Source: an uncultured Nitrospira sp.
GTDB lineage: Bacteria > Nitrospirota > Nitrospiria > Nitrospirales > Nitrospiraceae
Length of the DNA stretch: 64,000 nt
Reading direction: 5' to 3'
Assembly (NCBI GenBank): GCA_902500775.1
Contig: CABVRZ010000015.1
Location: 22,657 to 86,656, forward strand
Shown here: in pieces, positions 9,634 to 18,038 of the stretch
How the letters are laid out: every line of letters begins with the position of its first letter
Position numbering within the stretch: position 1 is the first letter of the stretch
Notes under the pieces: model-generated
The model's input: the letters and a program-made list of their open reading frames with translations, nothing else
What the model was told of the DNA's origin: nothing
Databases searched by the model: none
Translations under genes and position numbers: made by a program

Positions 9634-10092
9634 ATGAGAGGGAAGCGTGTGATTGTGACGTTGTGTAGTTTCGTTGCCATTGCCATGTGGAGTACGGCGA
9701 GTTGGTCCGGCCCCGAGTCCGACCCTCTGAAGCCTCGTGTTCCAGACGCTGAGCGTGGGGATGCACGAAAGTTGAAGAGCCCGCTCACCGTGACGCCTGA
9801 CGTCATCGCGAAGGGCAAGGAGCTCTATGAAGGCAAAGGCACCTGCGCCAATTGTCACGGTCAGACTGGCGAGGGTGATGGTGCGGGAGGAATGCTGCTC
9901 ACACCAGGTCCACGAAACCTTACGAATTGCAAATTTCACAAAAAACGGAACGACGGGGAACTGTTCTGGGTCATAAAGAACGGAAGCCCTGGTACAGGCA
10001 TGCCAGCCCTGCTCAAGGGTAACATCATCACCGAGGAAGAAGCCTGGACGATCATCGCCTACGAGCGAAGTTTCTGTAAAGACAACGAATAA
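9634..10092 (+). CDS. Periplasmic monohaem c-type cytochrome
   Basis: 152 residues with an N-terminal signal peptide ending near SWSGP. The haem motif CANCH lies at about residues 70-74 inside GKELYEGKGTCANCHGQTGE, followed by GDGAGGMLLTPGPRNLTNC and a distal-ligand segment GSPGTGMPAL (Met near 121). It ends in a helix EEEAWTIIAYERSFCK, typical of class I small cytochromes that shuttle electrons. An AGGAGG site precedes the ATG. Terminators at 9422 and 10108 make it a single-gene unit. Its neighbours suggest it could donate electrons to the NirK-like copper protein, but that is not proven. Confidence 0.88.
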   Translation: MRGKRVIVTLCSFVAIAMWSTASWSGPESDPLKPRVPDAERGDARKLKSPLTVTPDVIAKGKELYEGKGTCANCHGQTGEGDGAGGMLLTPGPRNLTNCKFHKKRNDGELFWVIKNGSPGTGMPALLKGNIITEEEAWTIIAYERSFCKDNE

Positions 10093-10107
10093 CAGCTAAC
10101 AAGTATG

Positions 10108-10140
10108 GAGCTGCAGGTCGACCTGTTCGACCTGCAGCTC
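10108..10140 (+). terminator. Long perfect hairpin terminator after cytochrome c
   Basis: A 14-bp perfect stem (GAGCTGCAGGTCGA with its complement at 10127-10140) around a CCTGT loop sits 16 bases after the cytochrome gene and is followed by TTACTGTTT. This fits a rho-independent terminator. Confidence 0.8.
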
Positions 10141-10343
10141 TTACTGTTTCCTGGCCTCAATGACCCCCTGAACCCCTCCATTCCCTCTTGAAACTGTCCC
10201 CAACCACCACCCATTCTCCTTTATAACAGGCTCTCTGTATCGATACCCCCACTCGCTTTGCCCTTTTCTTCTTCCTAGGAAGAGGTGTACCCTGTCCATA
10301 GGTTTTGAGGGTTCCAGAGGAGGCGAGGCCAGGGAGTACTCCG

Positions 10344-11681
10344 ATGAACACTCGGATAGTTCTTCTCATCTCGAAAGATTCCAAGCTCAAACAGCTTGTA
10401 GAAGCTGCCACACCCCAGGTCAGCGTTCAATCAGCACCCACTGTTGTGGAGGGGCTTGCACGCTGGGCTAACAGCTCTCCCCTGCTAGTGGTCAGCGAAG
10501 GGACTTCCGCTACTCTCGCGCCGCTCTTCGAATATGCCAGGCAACTACCTTGTACTCCACCCCTGCTGGTTATCGGAGACCGTCATTCCGTTAAAGACGC
10601 CGTCGACATCATGCAAGCTGGTGCAGCGGATTACCTGACAAAGCCAGTTTTTCCAGCTGACCTACAAGCTGCGATCAGTCATATCCTCAAACAGTCTCCT
10701 CCCATGACGGCCACTGCACCACGGGATCCCTTTGCCTCCATTATCAGCATCTCGCCTCAAATGAACTTGATGAAGCACCTCGCCAAAGAAGTGGCCATGA
10801 CCGATGCGACCGTCCTCATCACGGGAGAAAGTGGAACTGGGAAGGAATTATTTGCGGAGGCCATCCACCACTCCAGCCTCAGGGCCCATGGCCCGCTGGT
10901 CGCCCTGAATTGCGCTGGGATTCCTGAACATCTTTTGGAAGCGGAGCTGTTTGGCTATGAGCCGGGCGCGTTTACCGACGCCAAACGAGCTAAGCCCGGC
11001 CGATTCCAAATGGCAGAGGGTGGCACACTGTTTCTCGACGAGATCGGAGAGATGAGCCCAATCGCTCAGGCTAAGCTGCTCCGTGTCTTAGAGAACCGCA
11101 CCGTTGATCCTCTCGGTGATACCCAGAGCCACAAAGTCGATATCCGAATCCTCGCCGCAACCAACGAAGATCTGCTCGCCCATATCAAAGCAGGCCGTTT
11201 CCGCCTTGACCTGTACTATCGATTGAACGTGTATCAACTCCGCATCGCACCGCTCCGAGAACGGCCTGAAGATATTGAGCCGATTCTTCTGATCTTCTTA
11301 GAACGAGCCAGAAAGGAACGTGGTTCCCGCGTAAAGGCCATTGCTCCATCCGCACTCTCGGTCCTCAGAAGCCACACGTGGCCCGGCAATGTCCGAGAAC
11401 TGCACAATGTGGTCGAATGGCTCACGATCACCTGTAAAGAAGACGTGATTCAACCACATCATCTCCCAGCCTCTGTGACCGCCCATCCAATCGCAAATGA
11501 CCAAAGTCCTGCCCCCGAGCCTTCGCTGTTGGCCTTCGGCCTGTCATTTCAGGAACTGGAAAAGAAGTTGCTCGAAGAAGCGCTCCAAAAGGCATCGGGC
11601 AATGTCTCAGAAGCCAGCCGCCTTCTGAAAATGACCCGCAATACCTTGCGCTACCGCATGGCCAAACATCACTTGTCGTAG
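10344..11681 (+). CDS. Sigma-54-dependent transcriptional activator with degenerate receiver domain
   Basis: 445 residues from the ATG at 10344 (a GTG at 10305 is possible but less likely). Residues 1-120 look like a response-regulator receiver but lack its chemistry. The first strand has LLISKDSK instead of the acidic pair, and the phospho-Asp strand reads LLVVSEGTSA with no Asp. Only the YLTKPV lysine remains. The AAA+ domain is intact: GESGTGKE P-loop (about 160), the sigma-54 contact loop GAFTDA (about 208), LFLDEIGEM Walker B (about 229) and an arginine-finger region RLNVYQLRIAPLRERPEDI. A Fis-type helix-turn-helix (ASGNVSEASRLLKM) ends it. It should open sigma-54 promoters, but its trigger is not classical phosphorylation. 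It is the obvious candidate to bind the GWATC-N6-GATWC sites around it; no kinase gene lies nearby. Confidence 0.92.
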   Translation: MNTRIVLLISKDSKLKQLVEAATPQVSVQSAPTVVEGLARWANSSPLLVVSEGTSATLAPLFEYARQLPCTPPLLVIGDRHSVKDAVDIMQAGAADYLTKPVFPADLQAAISHILKQSPPMTATAPRDPFASIISISPQMNLMKHLAKEVAMTDATVLITGESGTGKELFAEAIHHSSLRAHGPLVALNCAGIPEHLLEAELFGYEPGAFTDAKRAKPGRFQMAEGGTLFLDEIGEMSPIAQAKLLRVLENRTVDPLGDTQSHKVDIRILAATNEDLLAHIKAGRFRLDLYYRLNVYQLRIAPLRERPEDIEPILLIFLERARKERGSRVKAIAPSALSVLRSHTWPGNVRELHNVVEWLTITCKEDVIQPHHLPASVTAHPIANDQSPAPEPSLLAFGLSFQELEKKLLEEALQKASGNVSEASRLLKMTRNTLRYRMAKHHLS

Positions 11682-11849
11682 TTGCTCATCCTCCGTTACT
11701 TTCCAACGAGACCTGTCACAGATTCCCCTCCTTCACATGAAGCCGTCAGAACTCCTCGTTCGCCTGATTGGCGAAGCATACTGAAATCTGCCCTTACCCC
11801 TTTCTCATTGAGAAACCGTATTCGCACTAAAGATAACCAGATTGCAATT

Positions 11850-11887
11850 GAATCTTTTTCGATTCACCAGAGAATCTATTTCGATAC
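11850..11887 (+). promoter_or_regulatory. Tandem 16-bp dyads (site B)
   Basis: GAATC-TTTTTC-GATTC (11850-11865) and GAATC-TATTTC-GATAC (11872-11887), centres 22 bp apart, match the same family as site A. They lie about 98 bp upstream of the sigma-54 promoter at 11985, between the activator gene and the M48 gene. The 416-base gap holds no gene. Confidence 0.7.
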
Positions 11888-11984
11888 ATCCCCACCTGTC
11901 CCATTCCTGAGACAACACAACAACCAATCAGCATAAGTCATTAGGATTTAAGAGATGACTCTCCTTAGTAAACCTCGCGCTAGA

Positions 11985-12000
11985 CGGTATGCGTATTGCT
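11985..12000 (+). promoter_or_regulatory. Sigma-54 promoter of the M48 protease operon
   Basis: CGGTATG-CGTA-TTGCT has GG at 11986-11987 and GC at 11998-11999 with a 10-base spacer and a perfect TTGCT -12 element. Transcription would start near 12011, some 87 bases before the ATG at 12098. Confidence 0.7.
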
Positions 12001-12097
12001 TACTATGTGTATTGATACTAATAAGGCAACATCTTATATCGTATGATTTACGTGTTCTAAGTTGAGTAATGTACATGCTCTTCTCTGGAGGTGACCA

Positions 12098-13072
12098 ATG
12101 AGGATTCAATCTATCCTAGGGATCTCTAAGACAACGATTGCGACTGGTTTCTTGTTACTGTCGCTAGCAGCCTGTGACACCATGAATATTCCAGCAGGCG
12201 GAGCGGCTGACTTGCTCAAAAAGGTTACGCCAGTAGCTGACGAAAAGCCCCCTGTTGATTCTCCAGAAACATTCGCGAAATTAGTGAATTGGGGAAACGA
12301 TCAGTACAACACAGTAATCGAACAACGAAAACAAAAGAATGAAATAGAAACAAGTACGAAAGTAACTGATCAAATGGATGGAATCTTTATACGGCTGAAG
12401 TCAGCGGCGTTATCCGACCAGGAGTACGGCGCGGTCGCGAAGGATATGGATTGGAGACTCAACACGATACGAGACAAAGAAATTGTCATGGTAAGGGCGT
12501 ATCCTGGCGGTGGAGTTGCGATCTATGATGGACTATTCCCGGTTGCGGAAACTGAAGGAGCATTAGCTGCCATATTGGGGCATGAGATGGCCCATGTACT
12601 GGCCCGACATGAACTCAAACGCATAGCGGGTCACACAGCTGTGGCAGGAGCAGCCGTGGGATCTGGAGTTGCATTAGCCATGGAACCGGACAAACTGGAT
12701 CGACAAGTCATGGCTGGAGTAACTGGTGCGGTGGGACTCGCCGATCTAGCTGTAGGGAACAGGCTATGGACACAATCTCAGGAACTAGATGCAGACTGTC
12801 TCGGCCTAAAGTTGGCAGCCAAGGCCGGATACGATCCAGAAAAAATCCAAAGGTTTTGGGAAAACATGAAAACAAGAACAGACAAAAACCCAAACAACCT
12901 GCCTGATTTCCTGAAGGACCACCCTATCAACGATAAGCGTCTTAATCATATCAAGTCAGACAAATGCCTAGGGCCCGCATCGAGAATATACAGTGCTCAG
13001 ATTGAACAGTTACGGGCGAGGAACGAGACGCCACCGGATTCTACAAAACCGCTACCAGGCGTCGCGGGATGA
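12098..13072 (+). CDS. M48-family metalloprotease lipoprotein
   Basis: 324 residues. The N-terminus is a lipoprotein signal (TGFLLLSLAACD, lipobox LAAC), so the enzyme should sit on a membrane facing the periplasm. The zinc site HEMAHVLARHELK is at about residues 162-174, and the third ligand is in QELDADCLGLKLAAKAGYDP (about 228-247). This is the LoiP/BepA/YfgC-type arrangement of proteases that clear misfolded outer-membrane proteins. A GGAGGTGA ribosome site precedes the ATG. A second lipoprotein gene follows after 37 bases. Control by sigma-54 and the site B dyads is inferred from position. Confidence 0.88.
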   Translation: MRIQSILGISKTTIATGFLLLSLAACDTMNIPAGGAADLLKKVTPVADEKPPVDSPETFAKLVNWGNDQYNTVIEQRKQKNEIETSTKVTDQMDGIFIRLKSAALSDQEYGAVAKDMDWRLNTIRDKEIVMVRAYPGGGVAIYDGLFPVAETEGALAAILGHEMAHVLARHELKRIAGHTAVAGAAVGSGVALAMEPDKLDRQVMAGVTGAVGLADLAVGNRLWTQSQELDADCLGLKLAAKAGYDPEKIQRFWENMKTRTDKNPNNLPDFLKDHPINDKRLNHIKSDKCLGPASRIYSAQIEQLRARNETPPDSTKPLPGVAG

Positions 13073-13109
13073 GGGCGACAATATAGACAGAATATAGACA
13101 GGACAAAAA

Positions 13110-14099
13110 ATGAGACCCAGAAAGAGTCTATCCCCAACCACGGGCAAAGCCGATAGGTGGGGTTTAAGCCTCCACTACTCACGCTTGGTTAGCGCCTTTG
13201 TGCTTCTTATGATAACTAGTGCGCTGGTCGCCTGTGGAATGGGGATCGCCGAACACACCGTGATGAGGAACGACCAAAATCAAAGTAAAATAACGGGAAA
13301 AACGCTCTTGATTGGCGACAAACCCGAAACACCTAACTATGGGCTTTATAGCTATGTGCTGTTCGAGTCTCCCCCAACTGCCGCGACCAAGCCCATCTAC
13401 CTTGCGATCATTTCAGCTTGCCTGAAAGAAGTTCCGGATCTCGACAAATTAGAACAGACCTATCCTGATAGGAAGATGCTCAATGCGATGTTCATTCCGG
13501 TCAAGGTGTTTCCGTTTGAGCAAACTGAACACAACTCAGTCACCGGTGACAGCACAAATTCTCAGGTGCCACAGCCTGAACACGTACAGTTGAGGGCAAG
13601 AGCGGAACAGATTCTTGAGCAATACAACTACGATCGGGCCCGAGAGATTCTCCGAAAGCTTTCCAATGTCCAGAAAAATGGTGGGCCTTATCTCGCCTCC
13701 AGTCTTGTGCCAGTTTCAAGTGGAAACGGGACAAGTTCCTTCTTGTTTCAAGATTTGTCGGTGATTCGCTCAGTGTCCAGCCAAGACGAGCAGACTGAAA
13801 TGGCCTTTCAGTGGGTGCTCGACTTCGTCAATCGAATCAGCAACCCACGATCCATTGCCTGGGGCCGTCCCCTACTGGATCAATTCCTCAACAAGACACT
13901 GGATTCAATGCAAGTCGCATTAACTCACCGTGGAGTGCCAGTCACCCAGCCACAACTCAAGGAGTATGTCAGCCTTAGCGATATAGTCTTCCAACCTGAA
14001 GATAACTCGTCGAAACGAACATTTCTTTTCCCCCAGGGAAACCTAGCGGGTAATGGTACTCTTGCCTTTGGGATCGATCGTTTTTCGTACCGAGACTAG
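13110..14099 (+). CDS. Lipoprotein of unknown function
   Basis: 329 residues. A hydrophobic stretch FVLLMITSALVAC ends in a lipobox with Cys42. The N-terminal 30 residues are unusually long and basic, so a downstream start (for example at LLMITSALVAC) is possible. The mature part is soluble and mixed, with a TPR-like stretch RARAEQILEQYNYDRAREIL, and I do not recognise a family. It follows the M48 lipoprotein by 37 bases and is probably co-transcribed. Its last 57 bases overlap the end of the convergent TIR gene. Confidence 0.6.
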   Translation: MRPRKSLSPTTGKADRWGLSLHYSRLVSAFVLLMITSALVACGMGIAEHTVMRNDQNQSKITGKTLLIGDKPETPNYGLYSYVLFESPPTAATKPIYLAIISACLKEVPDLDKLEQTYPDRKMLNAMFIPVKVFPFEQTEHNSVTGDSTNSQVPQPEHVQLRARAEQILEQYNYDRAREILRKLSNVQKNGGPYLASSLVPVSSGNGTSSFLFQDLSVIRSVSSQDEQTEMAFQWVLDFVNRISNPRSIAWGRPLLDQFLNKTLDSMQVALTHRGVPVTQPQLKEYVSLSDIVFQPEDNSSKRTFLFPQGNLAGNGTLAFGIDRFSYRD

Positions 14100-16916
14100 C
14101 TTCTTCTCAGAATCAGTCTTCGCCAAGGCGTCAAAAAGAAGGAGTCTGCGCCGGACAATGCCCGGCTCGTGAGTAAGGCTATGGGCGGCCCCGTAGGCAA
14201 TGATGGCTTCATCGAGGTAGGGTTCGTTCAATGAAAGCGTCAGGCCACAATAGCTCAATCCCATTGTATCAAGCGCTCGGTAGTACGCGGACGTTTGATT
14301 GAACACCAGTTCAGCTTGATTACGTGCTTTAAGAAAAGCTTTGGCTGCCTCAGAATTTTTTTCCAACCGATACAGTATAATACCTCGAAGAGAGTGAGCT
14401 TCTGGGCTAAAAAGTGGTGTATTGAATTGCACTGCCTCGTTAACAATCTTTTCTCCATCTTCAAGCTTAGCGGTCAGGAGATAGGCCGTAGCCAATTCAA
14501 TCCTGGTAGTTTGCTGCAGTTGCCTATTCTGAGTGGCATCAGCCAGTTCTATTGCCTTGGTGAGGTGCTCAACAGCGAATATGTATTTTTCTCCATTTAG
14601 ATTGAGAATTCCCAGGTTTCTCCTCGCAGCAGACTCCCCAAGTTGGAATCCGATATCTTTGGCTATCTCGCAAGCCTGCTTGCACTTACCCTCTGCCTTG
14701 TGGTCATAACCCTGTGCCTCAAGCTGTTGTCCAAGATTGACGAGCGCAACCACTTCACTCTCCCGCTGATCATTCTCACGTGCGAGTGTCAGCGCTTGTT
14801 CACTCGCTCTCATTGCATCGGAAATCTTCCCTAGACCGGCCCACGAATCACTGAGGATGTTCCAGATATGAGCCTCCCAGGCCTCGTCTTTCGTCTGTCG
14901 AGCCAACTCTAGAGCGGCCATGCAGTAGAGCGCGCTTCCCACAAGATCGCCAGATTCTTGCATGCAAAGGGCGAGATTCCCGAGGTAGCGCCTCTCCCTT
15001 CTCCGATCGGACACATTTAGAGCACACTCCAACCCCTTTTCATAATAATCTGCTGCATCATCGAGTCTTCCGAGCCGATGATAAATCCCGGCGAATCGAT
15101 CAAGATGGCGGCATACAAGGTCACTGTTTTCCGGCTTGCGAGCCAGTTCTTCAAAATATCCATCTAACTTCTTGTAACATTCTGTTAGCTCCTGGTAACG
15201 CCCCAGCTGATTTAGATGAGGTTCAAGTTGTGTCAATACGTTGACCGCATCTGGGTAGTTCTTCTGTTTGTGAAGATGGTTAAAGAGCAGAATGAGCGAA
15301 GCAGCCTCAGTTGTCGGATCGCCCGCTAAAACATCCTGTTGATTGCAGTCGCTGACTTGAGAAGCCACATACCGCCGGTCAGTTTCTTGAAGGAGGTACC
15401 CTTCATTTGTTTTTTCGACCAGCTGCATTACCGTCAACTGGTCCAGAACCTGCCGAGCATCGATGTCCGGATAGTCGTACCGGAACGTCTTAACCACAAC
15501 TTCTGCTCTAACAGGAGTGTCGGATGACGACAACACTCGCATCATGGCCTTAGAATCCTCATCAAGACAAGCGTAGCTTTCCCCGATGAGGGCGTTAAAG
15601 ACATCATCTAGATAGGGCAGGTTTTCATCCCTCAGAATATCTCGTGGTGAAATTAAAGGATTTGTTTTTAGCACAGCGTGTATAGTCTCGATCGCGCGGG
15701 GATTGCATTGCGTGAACCGGCACAGTTCGTTCAAGAGTTTGTCATCGCCTTGAAGTCCTAGACTGCTATCCTGAGCCAATCTCTCGAGTAGCTGGATAGC
15801 TTCCGATCGTGGGAGTCCACCACCTAAGTTTCGGCTATCCCACCGGCCAAGTAGATCCGTAGGCAAATCATCTGGAACAATCTGAGAGGTCCCAATCACT
15901 TTTAACTTATGATTGGTGAGGGTAAGAACGGTCTGTAGGGCATCACGAAGATTCGGATCAGTCAGTTTTCTAGTCTTGAGATCAATCAATTCGTCAAGGT
16001 GATCGACTAGGAGTACCACGCGGTGATCTGATAGGCCTGAAAGTAGATGTGCGATCGTTGAGGCAAGAGATTTCTCTCGTGGGGTCAGGCCTGGTACAGG
16101 AGGTATTGACTTGCGGATCTTATCCAGCAGATTAAGCCAATCCGGCAGGGAATGGTGATTCTGATTAAGATAGGAAACGGCGTGGATGGGAACCATGCGC
16201 CCTGAATCAGTCCACTTTCCACGTTGGATTTCGTCAAGCACATGACAGGTTAGCGCCGTCTTCCCAGATCCTGATCTCCCCCAAATCCAAAGTACTGAGC
16301 TAGCGTCATCGGACAGGAAACCTTCAATGAGCCGACACTGTTCAGTACGTCCGACGAAATGGACCGATCCTCGAGTCGTAGGTTTATTGATCACGATCGG
16401 CTGAATCTCGCCAGGGGAAGTGGCTGTGGGCACTACAGGCTCGGTCGTGACGGGAGGCAGCTGACTTTCTTCCTGATCTTGCACCAGAAAGTCATGGAGT
16501 TCATTGAGGCCATCTTCAAAACTTGATGAGAAATCAATAAATTTTCGGATACTTAGTCGTAGGGGGAGATCTATATTGGAATCAATGCACAGCGAGACAA
16601 TCGTCTTATTTTTTCTAAAACCTCGATCCAACTCAGCCTGACAGTACTCACTTTTAACGCTGTTGGTGGTTGCAACAAAAAGTATAGTGCTACAGATGTC
16701 GATTGCTTGTTGAATGGTGGGGTCAATTAGGGATCCCGCTCGCAGGTCACGCCGATCGAACCAAACTGCAAACCTCTGAGGGCCTCTCTGAATTCCCCTT
16801 CTAATTTTTTCCACATTTGCATGATCGGCATGGTCATAACTAATAAAATATCGGGGAGTCCCGATATCATGGACTAGTGGATTGGGGACATGGCTGTTTG
16901 AAAGATTAGTAGACAT
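14043..16916 (-). CDS. TIR-NTPase-TPR protein (NLR-like)
   Basis: 957 residues in three parts. Residues about 20-145 are a TIR domain: RYFISYDHADHANVEKIRRG, then AVWFDRRDLRAGSLIDPTI, and NSVKSEYCQAELDRGF, where the Glu of the S-x-x-C-x-x-E pattern matches the catalytic residue of NAD-cleaving TIRs. Residues about 185-520 are a STAND-type NTPase with P-loop WIWGRSGSGKTAL (about 205-217) and Walker B VVLLVDHLDELID (about 300-312). Residues about 555-930 are TPR repeats (for example RLDDAADYYEKGLECALNVS and YDHKAEGKCKQACEIAKDIG). This plan is that of NLR-like sensors, where ligand binding to the repeats triggers oligomerisation and NAD depletion. It is the last gene of the GTPase/OmpA operon, 24 bases after the GTPase. 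Confidence 0.88.
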   Translation of the reverse strand: MSTNLSNSHVPNPLVHDIGTPRYFISYDHADHANVEKIRRGIQRGPQRFAVWFDRRDLRAGSLIDPTIQQAIDICSTILFVATTNSVKSEYCQAELDRGFRKNKTIVSLCIDSNIDLPLRLSIRKFIDFSSSFEDGLNELHDFLVQDQEESQLPPVTTEPVVPTATSPGEIQPIVINKPTTRGSVHFVGRTEQCRLIEGFLSDDASSVLWIWGRSGSGKTALTCHVLDEIQRGKWTDSGRMVPIHAVSYLNQNHHSLPDWLNLLDKIRKSIPPVPGLTPREKSLASTIAHLLSGLSDHRVVLLVDHLDELIDLKTRKLTDPNLRDALQTVLTLTNHKLKVIGTSQIVPDDLPTDLLGRWDSRNLGGGLPRSEAIQLLERLAQDSSLGLQGDDKLLNELCRFTQCNPRAIETIHAVLKTNPLISPRDILRDENLPYLDDVFNALIGESYACLDEDSKAMMRVLSSSDTPVRAEVVVKTFRYDYPDIDARQVLDQLTVMQLVEKTNEGYLLQETDRRYVASQVSDCNQQDVLAGDPTTEAASLILLFNHLHKQKNYPDAVNVLTQLEPHLNQLGRYQELTECYKKLDGYFEELARKPENSDLVCRHLDRFAGIYHRLGRLDDAADYYEKGLECALNVSDRRRERRYLGNLALCMQESGDLVGSALYCMAALELARQTKDEAWEAHIWNILSDSWAGLGKISDAMRASEQALTLARENDQRESEVVALVNLGQQLEAQGYDHKAEGKCKQACEIAKDIGFQLGESAARRNLGILNLNGEKYIFAVEHLTKAIELADATQNRQLQQTTRIELATAYLLTAKLEDGEKIVNEAVQFNTPLFSPEAHSLRGIILYRLEKNSEAAKAFLKARNQAELVFNQTSAYYRALDTMGLSYCGLTLSLNEPYLDEAIIAYGAAHSLTHEPGIVRRRLLLFDALAKTDSEKKLVSVRKTIDPKGKSTITR

Positions 16917-16940
16917 CTGGTAATAGGCCTGGATGGCTGT

Positions 16941-18038
16941 TCAGGATTCTGACGGTTGTCGATGGAGGTCAACCTTCTGATCTTGTATATGTTGGAGATA
17001 GGCCCTAAGGTTAGGGGCAAGTCTCTTAATCACCAGCCATTTCCGATAGCCGATCGCGGTCGCTGTGAATTCGAGATCAAGGGTTTCGTGACCTTCCCAC
17101 TTTTCAGCCTTCCAACCTGAACAAAGTTTGCCTGTCCTGTGCTCATTCCACCAATTCTTGGCCTTAGGCATGAACTGCTTCAAAGAAACAGCAATTTCAG
17201 TCCAGAGCTCCTGGTGGGGCTGGTTGGAAAACCTCTCGATTAGACATAGAGCCCAATCGGGCACATCATCCCGCATCGACCGAAACGCATGGCCATCTGT
17301 GCATCGCTCAAGTACCAGGCTATCCAGTGCTTCAAACAGATTATTGAACAGGGCTCGTTCTTCCTTTTCTGCAGGAAAAATTGAAGAACTGTTATATTCA
17401 AGGTCCCTCTCAAGGATTGGCACTTCATAACTTTTTGGATCGGCCAAATCCATAGGCGTATCCCGGTCATCACCCGTGAGTTGCTCAGTTTGACTCTCAC
17501 ACCGCCTATCGATCTCGAGCATCTGCTTTGCTAGGTACTCGAACGCCGCATTCACCCTCTCGCCAGTTTTGGCACTGGTCTCAAAAACCTTCGTGCCATC
17601 TCCAAAGAGTTCAAGGGCACGTTTAGTTACTGCGGAAGATTGAAGGATGTCCTGCTTATTCACTAGAAGCACAAATGGAGGATCGTCTGTATCGGAGCGG
17701 ATACTTTGCTCCTTTGCAGCCGAGATGAGGCCGTTCGCTACATCAAGCGTGTCGGGACGAGTGACGTCCGCAACCAGGATATAACCCTCGGCGTTTTCTA
17801 GGGAGTCATCGTGGTGTGCCTGCCGTGGATCGTCTGTTCCGGCTAGATCATAAATATTCAACTTGACTAGTTCTTCATCGCATATAACAGACGTGTCATA
17901 CAGTTGAGTACCAATCGTGGTCCTATAGTTTTCATCGAAAACTTTCTCTACAAATTGTTTGACGAGCGAAGTCTTTCCTACGCCACTCGCACCCAGCAAG
18001 CAAATCGTTTTGCTTTTGCTGCTGAGCGACCGTGTCAT
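16941..18038 (-). CDS. Rab-like small GTPase with C-terminal extension
   Basis: 365 residues. The first 170 form a Ras/Rab-like G domain: G1 GASGVGKTS (16-24), G2 YRTTIGT, G3 DLAGTD (64-69), G4 NKQD (127-130) and G5 ETSAKTG (153-159). The Gln that Ras uses for hydrolysis (DTAGQ) is a Thr here, so hydrolysis may need a partner protein. Residues about 190-365 are an extra mixed domain with no family I know and no lipid-attachment cysteine. The start overlaps the stop of the OmpA-like gene by 4 bases, so the two are translated together. Bacterial Rab-like GTPases such as MglA act with partner switches at the cell pole; the role here is unknown. Confidence 0.88.
   Translation of the reverse strand: MTRSLSSKSKTICLLGASGVGKTSLVKQFVEKVFDENYRTTIGTQLYDTSVICDEELVKLNIYDLAGTDDPRQAHHDDSLENAEGYILVADVTRPDTLDVANGLISAAKEQSIRSDTDDPPFVLLVNKQDILQSSAVTKRALELFGDGTKVFETSAKTGERVNAAFEYLAKQMLEIDRRCESQTEQLTGDDRDTPMDLADPKSYEVPILERDLEYNSSSIFPAEKEERALFNNLFEALDSLVLERCTDGHAFRSMRDDVPDWALCLIERFSNQPHQELWTEIAVSLKQFMPKAKNWWNEHRTGKLCSGWKAEKWEGHETLDLEFTATAIGYRKWLVIKRLAPNLRAYLQHIQDQKVDLHRQPSES

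Noticed and set aside
10108..10140. Palindrome containing CTGCAG and GTCGAC, resembling a cloning polylinker.
   Set aside because: It is a natural-looking terminator stem placed right after a gene; no vector sequence surrounds it.
10233..10248. A possible sixth dyad (CTCTC-TGTATC-GATAC) before the activator gene.
   Set aside because: Only one half-site matches and no sigma-54 promoter follows.
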